From positions 76,970,028 to 77,034,027 of the forward strand of contig NC_088295.1 in the NCBI RefSeq assembly GCF_032854445.1: DNA of 64,000 bases. The letters are read 5' to 3'. This document shows positions 38,748-51,034 of this stretch, one piece after another (the stretch's first letter is position 1; every line of letters starts with the position of its first letter). The notes below the pieces were generated by a model. The model was not told the origin of the DNA and searched no databases. It saw only the letters and a list, made by a program, of their open reading frames with translations. Both the position numbers and the translations under genes were made by a program. Source of the stretch: Liolophura sinensis. Its lineage: Eukaryota; Mollusca; Polyplacophora; Chitonida; Chitonidae.

Positions 38748-38789
38748 AGACAGACAGAAAAACAGACAGACGACGGCAGTTCATGAAAC

Positions 38790-41700
38790 TTAAATTATTT
38801 CGCCGTTGTCATGTGATTTTGAACTGACTGAAGTGCTGTGCTTGTGTTGCCAGCTCAAACTAAATAGAAATCCCGTGATGAGTGCGAGTATACCGTTCAC
38901 CACAGTGAATATGGCTGCAGTGAAACACTGAGGCAGATGTGACTGCGTGACCAGAAACGCCACCAACGCCATTGCCAATGAGGCAGCTAGAAAAGAAACA
39001 AAACATAATGACGTACACGGAATATCTTGTAACAGACATACTCAATAACAAACTGTTGAGAATCAGGGGGGAAATGGACACTTTCATACTCCTATAAGCG
39101 AATGCGTCCCTCTCTACCTTTCGCTTTACATCACTGCCACCAATAGCAAATTTTGTGCAGAAATCTTGAACAACGCCGAGGTCACTGCCTGGGGTCACGG
39201 GGATGAAGCAGGAAGTGATGACAGAAAACAAACAATCCGTCTCAACCATTGTCTCTAATAATAGTTTATACACATGCATTACCTTAATCATGATTCTAAG
39301 AAAACCTGAAATAATTTTATTGATGAATGCTGATTAAATAGTTCCGCGAGAGGAGACCAGTGATGAGGCTAAGACTGAACAAGCCTACGTGCGTCTCACG
39401 GGCTCCAAAAATCGAGCTTGTCTATTGGTGGCTGTGATGTAAAGCAAAAGTCCGAGGGCGAGGCATGCGCTGTAAGGACAATGGGACATTCAAGTTCTGA
39501 AGGTGACATGATATTGTTTTCGACACAGATTTAATCAGATGGCTTTGTACCTTCAACACTTTCGCATCGGCATGTGAGCCGGTCTTGAACCACACAGGAA
39601 GGCCTGGCTGGCTCAGACACTTTAAGTGTTGGCCTGCAGCGATTATTATTAGGCCCTTGGACAATGTGATCGCGTGTTTAAGTCCAGTTTTAGCTGCAGC
39701 ATTCGCTGTTTTAAATTAGGAGGGTGGGCATCTATCTGGCACGATACGAGGAATGTATGAATGCGTTCTTGAATGACTGGGCTCTAACATTTCATTGGGA
39801 ATATTTCATCCATGCCGTTGCAAGAACATATTAGAACCAAGAAATTATCATGGCTTTCGACACGAGGATGACATCTCCCAAAACCTGAAGAGAAGTGAAA
39901 CAGTGTCAACAAAAATTAAAAACATACATCGGTTGAAATTCAGAAACGATTTATGCCAGCTTTGGCGTATTCAGGCTTTAAGTGTATGGCGAGGAAAAGT
40001 CGCAAAATTATGCAGCAGGCACCACCAGATAGAAAAAAATGTGTTCTTTTCAGCCTATAGTATCATGTTTTTAAGTTTTCTTCTCCTTTAAAGTTGAAGC
40101 GTGTTGCACTTTCTGGGTCATGACAGGTACAACATTTGAGAATACTCAAGTTGCCGATCCCGGCCACCGGGTGTGAGAGGCTTAAAAAATGTATTAAGCT
40201 TTTTAATTTCATGTATTTAACTCAATGGGGTTTGACGCAGTACTTAAGAATATTCCACTTATATGGCGGCGATCGTGTATATGACTGAAGAAAACTGGAG
40301 CATCTGGAGTAAACCACTGCATTTCGCTAGTTACCTGATTTAAAGCCTCGATACATGCTCCGAGATTGCGGGATTAGAAAATATGCCGCCTCACCTAACA
40401 AACCCTGCGTGGATGAAATTAAAGTCGGTGTGATGAATCACTCCTTAACTTGTGTCGAGGCCAATACCATGAATACCTTCCCTATCCTCACTTGCTTAGC
40501 TGACCTGACCGAGTCAGGTCAGGGTTAGGGTTTCATGGTATTGACCCCGACACATGTTAATAAGTGTATTGTCGTGCTCCGCTGACCCATGTCTGTGGCC
40601 GCGTGCTCCGCTGACCCATGTCTGTGGACAGCAGCAAAACGTGTTGATTTCTGGGATATCAACACAATTAAATGCAAATCTCTCTCCGTGGATTATGCAT
40701 GGAATGCAAAAGCAGAAACAAAAGTTTATACCAGAGTTTTTCATGCCATTAACAATTAAAGTTTAACTAAAAATAAAATGCATTATATGTTACTGAATCC
40801 AAGAAGTACACATATTGTTCAAGGCTAATAATGCTTTTAATTTTTTCTCCAGTACATAATTTTGCTACCGCTACCAGATCCCGCGTTTTCATGAAGCGCA
40901 TTTAGCTAAATAAGCCCTAAACTGCCATAATGACGTATGGTGAGAGATGCATGAAGCTCACTTAGCTCAGGGCTACTTTCCGCTAAGTGCGCTTCATGAA
41001 ACTGACTCCAAGTGATTTTCTAACCCATCATATTCTTTTTCATTTCAGATTTTTTTAGAGTAATATTTTTTGTTTTAGACCAAGGTTTATTTAAATAAAA
41101 CAAAATTAACAAAAACTTTTTTAAAATTAAATCTTCATTTATTAAGTCTTCATGTTTTGCCGCTTTGGAATTTCATAGTACAATGAAGACTTCAAACTGA
41201 AGGCTGGAAATTTCCATAACATCAAGCCTAAGTAGACATTTTTACGACTGGAATGGACCACTCACCTGTCACACACCACGTGATACGGACAAAAAGGGTG
41301 TGGCTTGATTTTGTGACCCGCCTCACGAGAAGGTCAGCCACACACGTTATAAAGGAGACCATAATGAAGAAAAAGGCTGCTGTGGCCAAGGCTATCTCCT
41401 TACGTCTTTCAACTGGAAGGAAAAAGAGCCATCATTATTTTTTTTTTGTGTGTTGTTTTTTTTTTTTTGTTTTTTTTTTTGTTTTGTTTTTTTTTTTTTT
41501 TGCTGAGTAATAGGTTAGAGTTAGAATGATAATAAGGGTAGAGGTAGAAACTGAAATGTTATATATTGACAATAGATATAACAGGATTTGTGGGAATAAA
41601 GTCATTCCTTGTCAAAGGTCGGGTTCAGCGAGTGAGAAGCATGTCTCTAACCAATTAGACTACGGCCCGCCCTGCCATCGTATAAGTGTAAAATTGCGGA

Positions 41701-42471
41701 GTATGGCGTTACATTAACACATCAGTTATATAAACGAACGACACGTTGGAGGAGGGCCAAAATTTTCAGTGCCAAAGGTTATATAGGTATGCTCCAATCC
41801 GCTAATGAAGACGTGCTCCTGCTTTTATATTATTATACAGACTTTTTATTCAAGGTCACGCTCCCGCTTAGACTATGATATTTCACATACACCATTTACC
41901 AAACATCAGACAATTTTCGGCATAAAAAGATCATCACCAATGGTGACCAAATACTAAAACAGCAATTTAAATCAAGATGGTCGAATGTCTGAGAATGTCA
42001 GAGAGAGTGGAATCACGTGTCTGGGATGTGGTACATTTCAGGCCGATAAATTTATTGTGTTATTAATACTATTTCACTTATGCTGCTGAAATTCCTTTAA
42101 AAGTTGCCTAATATGTATTAAATAATGTGTGTGAAAGTATAAAAAATTTTACGTATGAAAAATGTTAAATAATTGCATATTTAAGATAGTTATCGTTTTT
42201 CTGGCTCACAAGGATTTGCAAGTCCATTTTGGAGTAAAAACACTGTATATAAATGAATTAAGCTATAAAGGCACGGAGTTTTCACATGTGACATACCTGT
42301 CGCGATCTCTGCTCGCTCTACACAGGTAACACACACCTGCCCCATGCAGTGGACGGCCTCATCTTGGCCTCCGTTTGATGGTAACAGCATCTTGCAGTAC
42401 ATGGTGACAGTTTGGCACATGGCGGCCAGTAACATTGATGCCGTTACCGCCAGCTCCATTGTACTATTCAT
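38790..42471 (-). CDS. Four-span membrane protein, unknown family (3 exons)
   Basis: Exons 42297-42471, 41266-41412 and 38790-38986 join in phase 1 at both junctions to give 172 residues. Donors are ACAG|GTATGT and ACAG|GTGAGT; acceptors are CTTCCAG and TTTTCTAG. Hydrophobic segments: about 6-25 (ELAVTASMLLAAMCQTVTMY), 65-84 (IALATAAFFFIMVSFITCVA), 102-121 (ITWCVTAASLAMALVAFLVT) and 129-150 (FTAAIFTVVNGILALITGFL). A Cys-containing loop (HCMGQVCVTC) lies between spans 1 and 2; the C-terminus is hydrophilic, Ser/His-rich and ends NGEII. The first span could instead be a signal peptide. The layout resembles small tetraspan families (MARVEL- or claudin-like), but I see no claudin WxxW...C signature. 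The start at 42471 is the first ATG of the frame; a 29-bp array begins about 65 bp upstream. Confidence 0.7.
40212..40275 (-). mobile_element. SINE family A, 3' scrap
   Basis: ATTTAACTCAATGGGGTTTG then TTAAGAATATTCCACTTATA; diverged. It lies in intron 2 of the four-span gene. Confidence 0.5.
40447..40558. repeat. Large imperfect inverted repeat
   Basis: Left arm AACTTGTGTCGAGGCCAATA (40447 on) pairs with the right arm ending ATTGACCCCGACACATGTT (to 40558). Between the arms sits a 10-bp perfect hairpin CTGACCTGAC-CGA-GTCAGGTCAG (40500-40522). A foldback element or MITE is likely. Confidence 0.6.
40573..40630. repeat. 29-bp direct duplication
   Basis: Two copies of CGTGCTCCGCTGACCCATGT plus CTGTGG, starting at 40573 and 40602, directly after the inverted repeat. 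Confidence 0.85.
40885..41004. mobile_element. Palindromic MITE-like element, 120 bp
   Basis: Left end GTTTTCATGAAGCGCATTTA is the inverted complement of the right end TAAGTGCGCTTCATGAAACT with few mismatches; the inner parts (TTAGCT / AGCTCA) are also partly inverted. Termini resemble those of 21771-21898. It lies in intron 2 of the four-span gene. Confidence 0.6.
41437..41507. repeat. T-rich tract
   Basis: About 70 bp of almost pure T with scattered G, starting 25 bp upstream (in transcript sense) of exon 2 of the four-span gene. On the gene strand it is an A-rich tract just before the acceptor. Confidence 0.85.
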
Positions 42472-42534
42472 TTTGTACTCGGGTACTGTCTGCTTCACCT
42501 CACTGACAAATTAGCAAAGTACGTAACTTCTTCT

Positions 42535-43064
42535 TACTCAGGTACCAGCAGTCAGCTGTCCACTTCACCTTACTCAGGCACTAGCTGTCCACGTACTCAG
42601 TTACTAGCTGTTCACTTTACAGTACTCAGGTACTAGCTGTCCACGTCATCGGACTCAGGCACTATATGTTCATTTCAAAGTGCTTAGGTACTAGGTGTCC
42701 ACGTCACCGTAAACAGTTACTAGCTGTTCACTTTACCGTACTCAGGTACTAGCTCTCCACTTTACCGTACTCAGGCACTAGCTGTCCATTTCATCGTACC
42801 TAGATACTAGCTGTCCACTTCATCTTATTCAGGCACTAGCTGTCCACTTCGCCTTCCTCAGGTACTAGCTTCCATTTCGTCGTATCTAGGTACTAGCTGT
42901 CCATTTCACTGTACTCAGGTACTAGCTGTCCACTTCGCCGTACTCAGGTACCAGCTGTCCACTTCTCCTTACTTGGGGACTAGCTGTCCACTTCTCCTTA
43001 CTTGGGGACTAGCTGTCCTCTTCACCGTACTCAGGCACTAGCTGTCCACTTCACTGTACTCTGA
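42535..43064. repeat. 29-bp tandem array
   Basis: About 18 units of ACTCAGGTACTAGCTGTCCA followed by CTTCACCGT, with much single-base variation. It lies immediately upstream of the first coding exon of the four-span gene, in its promoter or 5' UTR region. Confidence 0.93.
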
Positions 43065-43433
43065 CCATTGCCTTTTATGAATTGACTTGTGTATAGTGTC
43101 ACCGGTCAGTGATAATCACGTAAATGAGTGAACATATAGCTGGGTAAAAATGAGTAAAAAGACAGTGAACTTTTCACCCAATTGGAAAAAAGAAAGCAGA
43201 AACCCACTGTCAATGCATGTAGAACTGGGCGGGTTGTAGACATCGGCTTTTCAAAGTTATCACAATGACGAGAAATAAACTTCTTTCAAAGCCAAACCTG
43301 TTCTATTTACCGCAGCATGAGTTTTCGAAACTATGGGTCAACAGCTGCATGGTCTAATACCTGTGTCCACGGCAACACTGCCTTCTACATGTACATTTAT
43401 GAAGCTTAGTACAGGTAGGTGTGTGTGGTGTGT

Positions 43434-43457
43434 GGGTGTGGGCGGGGGGTGGGGGGG
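43434..43457 (+). other. Potential G-quadruplex
   Basis: Four G-runs of 3, 3, 6 and 7 separated by TGT, C and T: the canonical pattern for a very stable G-quadruplex. It follows a TG-rich stretch. Confidence 0.6.
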
Positions 43458-43573
43458 TGTTAGTGAATGAGATTATGCATGATTGAATCTACTTCTCCTT
43501 ACAGCCAAATGCAGTGATCCGGAGAGGCCTATATAATGGGACGTTTATGTCGGTACGGAAGAGCGAAGTATGA

Positions 43574-43830
43574 GTTATTTATTTATTTGATTGGTCTTTT
43601 ACGCCGTACTCAAGAATATTTCACTTATACGATGGCGGCCAGCATTATGGTGGGTGGAAACCGGCCAGAGCCCCGGGGAAACCCACGATCATCCGCAGGT
43701 TGCTGCTGACCTTCCCACGTACGGCCAGAGAGAAAGCCAGCATGAGCTGCACTTGAACTCACAGCGACAGCATTGGTGAGAGACTCCTGGGTCATTACGC
43801 TGCGCTAAACAACTGAGCCACGGAGGCCCC
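43574..43830 (-). mobile_element. SINE family A, full length with target-site duplication
   Basis: Tail, body and head are all present; the minus-strand head reads GGGGCCTCCGTGGCTCAGTT. The 11-bp GCGAAGTATGA flanks it at 43563-43573 and 43833-43843. Confidence 0.95.
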
Positions 43831-44150
43831 GGGCGAAGTATGAAAAAACTTAAATAACTAAATTACAAAGGAATATAATCAACCTTCTTATAGACTTAGT
43901 AAGCGCATTCATCTAGCGTTTTCTAAGCTCAAATTTCCTTGAGCTTGACGGCCTATTCAGTTATTTGTAAAATCTGTCATACTCACTACCGAAATTGCCT
44001 TGAGTGAGTGACCTTTAACACCACAAGCTCTACACGATTAACGGTAAGGCAACTGGTGTCGTTGGTGTCAAAACATAATGGACTGGAAAGATTATGGAGT
44101 TTAACAAGATAAAGTACATTTTGTTTGGTCCAACGTATCGATGCATATGT

Positions 44151-44424
44151 GTGTCACGGACTGAAAGCAATTTTGGTGGCAATTATAAGAGAAAAGGTAT
44201 TCTAAACGCGTTTCCTTTGCAATATTATGGAAGTCGACATACGAATGCGTAGAGCTTGCAGTGCTATGTGTCAATGGCTGATGGCAATTTTGGTGGCAGT
44301 TATGAGAAAAAAGGTATTCAATTTTCCTTGCTATAATGTGGAAGTCCGGCCTACGAACGCATACAACTTGTAGTGTTACGTGTCACATGCAAGGCAAGGC
44401 ATGTCAAGGCAATTTTGGCAGCAT
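44151..44424. repeat. 117-bp tandem duplication, 2.3 copies
   Basis: GTGTCACGGACTGAAAGCAA at 44151 recurs as GTGTCAATGGCTGATGGCAA at 44268 and again, shortened, at 44380. Each is followed by AATTTTGG.GGC and a GGTATTC segment in the full copies. Confidence 0.8.
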
Positions 44425-44684
44425 GATTGATTTTACATAGTTGGATGTAGACAACAATAAAGGTAACTATGTCATGAACTATGTGAATAGATCTAATGTG
44501 CACAGCTTTTCTTACACGTGTTACCTGTGTATAACACACAGGACTGTATACTCGATAAATCGATCACGTCCTTATGTAATGAATCGATTTACTTTTACAG
44601 TCACCAATGACTTGGGTGAATTTTTCGCCATGCACCTTATCAATCATCTGCACTAACTGTAGAAGAGAAGATTGATCATAGTTG

Positions 44685-44725
44685 GTGCAAAATCATGTGA
44701 AGTTATACAAAATGTGATTTTGCAC
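44685..44725. other. Small perfect hairpin
   Basis: 11-bp perfect stem GTGCAAAATCA / TGATTTTGCAC with a 19-nt loop. Too short for a canonical microRNA precursor. Confidence 0.45.
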
Positions 44726-44967
44726 GGCCTGATAAGTTGTGTTTGTGTGCCAGATAAAAACTATGTATATCTGCATCTATGCATCGAAACAGACACATAT
44801 TGAAACAGACTGTTTGGTTTTTTTTTGGGTTTTTTTAACAATATATTTTATTTTTTAAATAAAAAATAATGACTGGTCCATTCTCAGCTTATAAATAAGA
44901 CAGGCAATTTTAGAATTACGTAATACCAGCCGTTTGTCCAGAAGATGGTAGTAGGCTACGTTGATTT

Positions 44968-45203
44968 AAATTTATTTTTCTGAAATGTGTTTTACGCCGC
45001 ATTCAAAAATATTTCACTTATACGACGGCTTCCGGAATTATGGTGAGAAGAGACATGATCGAGCCATGTTCCCACGTAAGACAGGACCGGAGAGGAAGTC
45101 AGCATGAGCTGGACTTGAGTTCACAGAGACCGCTTTGGTGAGAGGCACCTGAAACACTGTTATGCATTAGCGCTCTATAACCACTAGGCCACGGAAGCTC
45201 CCT
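44968..45203 (-). mobile_element. SINE family A, diverged near full length
   Basis: GTGTTTTACGCCGCATTCAA through CAGCATGAGCTGGACTTGAG to a head ending AGGCCACGGAAGCTCCC. Part of the middle (GGGTTTCCCC region) is deleted. Confidence 0.8.
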
Positions 45204-45716
45204 GTCTACTCTGACGTCACGCATGTATAATTTTGCCAGGAATGTGCCATATTAAGGTAAAATGTGGCGTTGTTGGGTTGTCATGTTTTCAGACTGCACC
45301 CTCGCGACAACGCAGTTTTGACAAGGCGCCAAAGCAACAATGCAGCATTTTAATTTCAAATGTCGCCTTCCGGTCAATGGTTTGTGCTTACGAAGAAAAA
45401 ATATCCACTTTTGCTTTCTGTCCGATTTTCATCGCATCTAATTATAAGTTTGATGAATGTGAGTGTATAAAACAATAACCGGAAGACGATAGTTTACGCC
45501 TTAAACGATATGTTGTCGCGTTATTGCCCCATCAAGGTGTAAACCAAAAGTCAGAGAATCGCTTCATTTTACATTTTAAAAGCATGGATCTCTGTCTTCG
45601 TTGGACCGCGAAAAACGACTTTTTACCCTAAAATGTCGTTTTGTCGTGTTGTCGACCCATGTATTAAAACGTTTCATTTGTTAACGGTGAAACGGAGCGC
45701 CTCTCTCCTGCTCAGA

Positions 45717-46005
45717 GGGCCTCCGTGGCTCAGTTGATTAGCACGCTAGAGCAGGAGCCTCTCGCCAGTGCGGTTAAGTTCAAGTTCAGCTTATGCTGGA
45801 GTTCAAGTTCAGCTTATGCTGGAGTTCAAGTCCAGCTTATGCTGGCCTCCTCTCCAGCCATAAGTGGGAAGGTCTGCTGGCAACTTCCGGTGGTCGTGTT
45901 TTCCCCTGGGTTCTGCCCGGTTTCCTCCCACCATAATGCTGGCCGCCTCTCTATAAGTGAAATATTACTGAGTACGGCGTAAAACACCAATCAAATAAAT
46001 AAATC
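45717..46005 (+). mobile_element. SINE family A with internal triplication and target-site duplication
   Basis: Head GGCCTCCGTGGCTCAGTTGA, then three tandem copies of a ~24-bp segment containing GTTCAAGTTCAGCTTATGCT (the B-box region), then the normal body and tail. Flanked by CTCTCCTGCTCAGA (45703-45716) and CTCTCCTGTTCAGA (46006-46019), a duplication with one mismatch. Confidence 0.92.
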
Positions 46006-46202
46006 TCTCCTGTTCAGATACAGAGTAAACGCCGTAAAATGACGGAGCGATGACCGCAACGGACTTCCATACGATATGATAGCGCTTCCTTTAAGGTATA
46101 AATTTAGAACAGTCATGGCCGTAGGCCACCTAGAACGTATGCTTGTCTGCAGCACCGCGGTTACTTACCTGTACATGAATAAAAACAAATAGTAAAATCG
46201 TT

Positions 46203-46277
46203 CTTAGAATGAATGAATGAATGAATGATTATGGCTTAACGCCACATCGGCAATATTTCAGCCATATCGTGGCGATC
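46203..46277 (-). mobile_element. SINE family C, 3' fragment
   Basis: GAATGAATGAATGATTATGG, CTTAACGCCACATCGGCAAT, ATTTCAGCCATATCGTGGCG. On the minus strand this gives ATATGGCTGAAATATTGCCG and GTGGCGTTAAG plus an ATTC tail, a type I recall as widespread in molluscs. Its tail parallels families A and B. Confidence 0.6.
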
Positions 46278-46985
46278 GTTCTTAGAAAGAACTCTTTGTG
46301 AAATAATTATTTGTGTAAAAAAGCAATTTAAAAGCAATTTAAATTTAATAGCATAAATCTTGTAATTTAAACTTCCATTTTCCCAAGAGTATGTACCTGT
46401 TACCTGTTTACGAAAATGTGAAAACTATTTCACTTCAAGAACTTAATTCAGTTCCAATAGATAATCACAAAAGTGTACAAAACCCAGTAACAAATCCAGA
46501 TTTACTGTGTTACATACTAGTAGGTGATACGTGACACCTGTTATGGTAAAAAAGTGCTGGCCTGGAAGAAAATGATTTCGACTGTGACTAGTCGAAAATA
46601 TGAAGGCCTGTGTTCTTTGCGATTTGTACGGTTTCTTGAATTCTGAAAGTCGGAGCCGTACGAGCCGTACGAAAAATCGCACCGTTTTATTGCTGTTAAG
46701 TTCACGCACTTGTCTAGGGCCTCGCATCGGGCTGTACACCTGTCGCGGCTACAGGGAGACAACTCTGTCGAGAACAGGTAACAAAAAAAGGACATCATGG
46801 ATCGTGTCATGATTTAAACTGCTATAAATCAGGACAACCTTTATATATTACATTATAATTCTTTACATTATTGTAATGCTGGTGTTCTGTACGTGTCACA
46901 TATCATATCCTTAATTTTCCTCTGGCCTGTCGATACTTCTGATTTTCAATGACTCACCTAACCAAGCCATGAATTAGCTCACCTG

Positions 46986-47190
46986 ACGCATGCGCACAGC
47001 ATATGTTACCTGCCCGAAAATGGCGACATAAGTTTGAAGCGGTAGATGTGACTTTGAAGATTTGAACTTGTATTGATGTAGCCCCTGTAGTTGAACCGTC
47101 ATTGAGAGGTATGTTAGCAGTGTTCTTCTTGAACAAATTTTGACAGGCGCTGCGCATCTAAATATCTTTACATTCAATTATTTATAACAG
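46986..47190 (+). promoter_or_regulatory. Candidate promoter and non-coding first exon of the CD225 gene
   Basis: ACGCATGCGCAC at 46986-46997 matches the palindromic NRF-1 (alpha-Pal) type element of TATA-less promoters. A strong donor, TTATAACAG|GTGAGT, ends a possible 5' UTR exon at 47190, and an acceptor (TTCATTGACAG) precedes the start codon at 48251. Exon start unknown. Confidence 0.35.
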
Positions 47191-47896
47191 GTGAGTAAAC
47201 TTGGAGGTCGAGCGAATGCCTCCACGATCTATCCTTAGGTTTTGTAGGCTTTGGACGAGATGATTTTCTCATTCAGACACGATTTACTTATCATGATCAT
47301 TAACTAGGACAACTGTTACTAACTGAGTTTGCACTGTAGTGTAAGATATGCTAGGTGTGATGTGAGTATCGCTGATGGCAGGGTTGAAATGGTCATAGCG
47401 TCACTTTATTTATTTCTCTTCCAAAACTAGGTCATTTTCAGGTGGTCGCAGGAAGTGACACCATCTTGGATGCCTCAAATATTTTTGTTGTTAGTCTAGT
47501 AACACGACATGAAAGAGACAACTACGTTTTTTATTTCTCATATTCAGTAAGGTTAGTTATGGATAACAACTTCTAGCATTATTCTGTGGTAACGTGCTAA
47601 TCTAAAACTTGTTATCCATAAGCATTGCGTTATTCCCGGATATTTACCAGCTTTTAAGTGCCATTCAGAGATATTCAGTTCGTCATAAAATGTATATAGT
47701 ATGTATATAAACTGAAATTTTAATCTATAGACACACTACCCTGAAGAAATATAAATAAAACTAAAAGTCCAAATCAGCAATTATCCGATCACAAAAGAAT
47801 TTAAACTGTGTTGTTTTATGGGTTTGAAATGTTCCCATTAATTTATCATAATGATCATGATACTTAATGATGAATGATTAGGCCTATGGATTAATG

Positions 47897-47970
47897 TATG
47901 CCACCATAATGCTAGCCGCCATCGCATAAGTGAAATATTCTTGAGTATGGCTTAAAACACCAATAAATAC
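47897..47970 (+). mobile_element. SINE family A, 3' end
   Basis: CCACCATAATGCTAGCCGCC to GGCTTAAAACACCAATAAAT; 5'-truncated. It lies upstream of the first coding exon of the CD225 gene. Confidence 0.8.
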
Positions 47971-48250
47971 GTTATGGAGAAAATGGCATACCTCCATGAG
48001 TACAGATTAATGTTAAGTGGGTATGTACACATATATATATATATATACATTTGCAGATATTTAAAAGTTTGGAGGCATAAAAATAATGAAAGAGCACTTT
48101 CAGTTAGTTGGGTTTAAATCCATATTTAAAAGCCAGATCCCATCCCTGATTACACACTGAATTTGTTTTGGGGATATTTTTTCTTGTTGCATCTCATATC
48201 TGTCTTGTTTCATGTAACATAGATGTGTTGATTCATTGACAGAGATCAGG

Positions 48251-50983
48251 ATGTCGCAGTACAACAACTACGGACAAGATGGCTACGGGTATGAGATGAG
48301 CGAGAAGGAACGACCATGGCCCTCCCAATCAGGCAGTCTCTCCGGCAGCCACCCCAGTCTCTACTCCTTCTATACCCCGTCCACTTCCACGTACATCCTG
48401 CCCATTGCCCAGGAGCTTCCCGATCTACACAAGAAGACCCCAGACTACATGGGTTTTGCCATCTGCTCCCTCATAATGAACCCTATCTTTGGTATCCTGG
48501 CAATTTTAGCATCAGGTAGGGTGTGACAGTGTTTGCATTATATGGCCACCAAAATCATTTCCAGCAGGTAACTGTAGAAAACTTTTATTACTGAAGCACT
48601 ACAAAGTTTGGACATAGGACTCCTAAAACACAAGAATATGACTACTCCGTGTGACACCCATTTTAAATTAGACTAGCTTACTCCTTCGGCAAATGATATG
48701 GTGAAAAAAACAGGACTCTTGTGAAGCCTATATGTGGCCATGTATTTGATAACGGCTGTTTAGACCTTACCCCAAAGCGATCTTAGACTCAAGTCAAAAT
48801 TTTCCAGATCGCTTTAAAATTATTATTATTTCTTAGGTAACAAGATCAACTTATTGCTTGACAACCTAAATTCTAGATATGTCAAAACACATTTCAGCTA
48901 AAATAGTGGAAATGAACATTCCAAGTTTATTGATTGAAATTTTGACTTCAGTTAAGATCGCTTTGATCTAGCTCAGATGTCTCTTTCACAGAAATTTGTG
49001 AATAAATGTGATAACTTTTTTCGTAAATAAAATCGCCTCATGGCATTTACAGTCCTGACCTTGTCATTTAGTGTATAACAAGTTTTGAGATATTTAGTTT
49101 AATTTAATTTTTGTATGAAATTTTCTTGTAACTGAGCCTCTATTCAAAATTCAGATCAGTTTCTGTCAACTTTACAAGTTAATATCACATTAATGAGTAT
49201 CATAATTTTTGTCTTCTTGCAGAAAGATCCAAGGACTACTACTTCAGATGTAAATATATCAAGGCCAGACAATATGGACAATTTGCCAAAGGATTTGCTC
49301 TCGGGGGAATCATTGTAACAATAATCATGTGGATATTAGTGATTGCATCAATTTGCAATTATTACAGACGATTTAATGTCTGGTAATTTCTTTTACTTTT
49401 TTCTTAATCCTTTTTTTTCCCCCTGCCTTGGAAGAGTGTATTATAACATTGGAAGAGACCTCTTTCACATCACATAATATTGCATTGTGCATCTTGTGCA
49501 TCATCATAAACACACAACTACTGAAGTATATACTGGGTGGGGCTCACTTCATAGAAACTGTGAAAGAAGGTTTATAGAATACAGAAATTCATCCAAACTT
49601 CGGGAAATCCTTCGCGAGTGCAGTGGCTGTGAGTTCAGCTCATGCTGGCTTCCTCTCTGGCCATTAGTGGGAAGGTCTGGCCGTTAGTGGGAAGGTCATG
49701 GGTTTCCTCCAGGCTCTGTTTCCTCCCACCATAATGCTGGCTGTCGTTGTATAAGTGAAATATTCTTGAGTATGGTGTAAAACACCAATGAAATAAATAA
49801 ATAAATAAATAAAATCCTTTGCCATTTTTTATTGTTGATAGGAAATCAAACTTTTTTAATCAGAAAATGTATTACAGTTTAAAGCTTGGAAAGATTCGGA
49901 CACGAAGACCACATTTTAGAAATTCTATGTCGAATGCTTTTAGCATGACCTTCTGCTAAGTTTTTATGGCCCAGTATATGACATTATATTGTATACCAAT
50001 CCAGAGTGCTTGAGTGTAATAAATGATATTTTGTATTACATGTGTAAATCAAGATTAAAATTGTACAACTACATGTGGGATGCATTGTATGTGTGGTATT
50101 TATACACACAAGAAAATGTAAATGGGGAAGTCTTTATTTTGGGTGAAAACCTAAATTTTAGAACCCAATTGTAGGAACTTCCCTTTAGGCTTAACTAATG
50201 ATAAAATCCTGATTGTGTAAAATTTGTTAAGCAATCCTGTTAATGAACTCATCAGCATGTTTGTGTGATAATGTTGTTGTTACAACAATGTACTTGTCTA
50301 TAGTAATGCTCTTAAGTTAAGAATGTGTTAAACTTTCTTTTGGATGGACAATATTCGGCCAGTGTTAGTATTTCTCTGAATTTGTGCTGCTTTCTCATCT
50401 ACGCATATCCAACCATGTATCATCTAGGACATCTGCTTTTCATTTTAGTGATGCTTTTTGTACAGTGAATTGCTTTCAACCACAAAGATTATCATTTCAA
50501 GTGAACAAGTGTGCCTTCTTAGATGAATGAAGTTGTGAGAGTGCTTGCGGTCTATTTTGATAGAGGTATAATATCAAAACATGGTTATGGTACTTTTTAT
50601 AAGCTGACATTTTTAGTGACACAAGCTTTTCTTTCCCATATTTTATGATCATATTAGCTCCAGTCCAATTTTCATAATTCATTTGTTTCTGTAATTTGAT
50701 GGTACTGGCTGGAAGATTATTTTCAACCATCCATGCCATACCATCCACCTTACCACAGCAAAGCCATACATTTATACGTGGAATAGTAAATAAATTCATT
50801 TGTTTATATGTTAATTAGAGAGAAGTGTTTATATGCTGTGTATTAAAATGTTTATTTTTCTTTATTATTTTTTTTTTACTTCAACCATTTCCGTCATAGC
50901 CTCTTAAAATTTAATTCTTGTAATACAAGTTAGAACATAGTATTATCCCTTATACTAACTTGTAATAATGGGTTGCATTATAT

Positions 50984-51034
<51 letters not shown>

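Larger units (their letters stand above)
33324..38789. other. Intergenic, repeat-rich
   Basis: No gene supported. The content is SINEs of families A and B, dispersed repeats R1 and R2, and a 41-bp tandem array near the right end. 36650-37720 is AT-rich with nothing recognisable. Confidence 0.45.
43065..46980. other. Intergenic between divergent genes
   Basis: No gene supported. Contents are SINEs, a 117-bp tandem duplication, a G-rich tract and, at about 45260-45660, sequence with recurring CGACAAC and TGTCGTTTTGTCGTG motifs (for example TACCCTAAAATGTCGTTTTG) that looks like a further old repeat. The plus frame at 45233-45478 falls in that material and I do not call it a gene. Confidence 0.4.

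Noticed and set aside
45233-45478. 81-codon plus-strand frame
   Set aside because: Lies in repeat-like sequence with recurring CGACAAC/TGTCG motifs and has no splice or promoter context.
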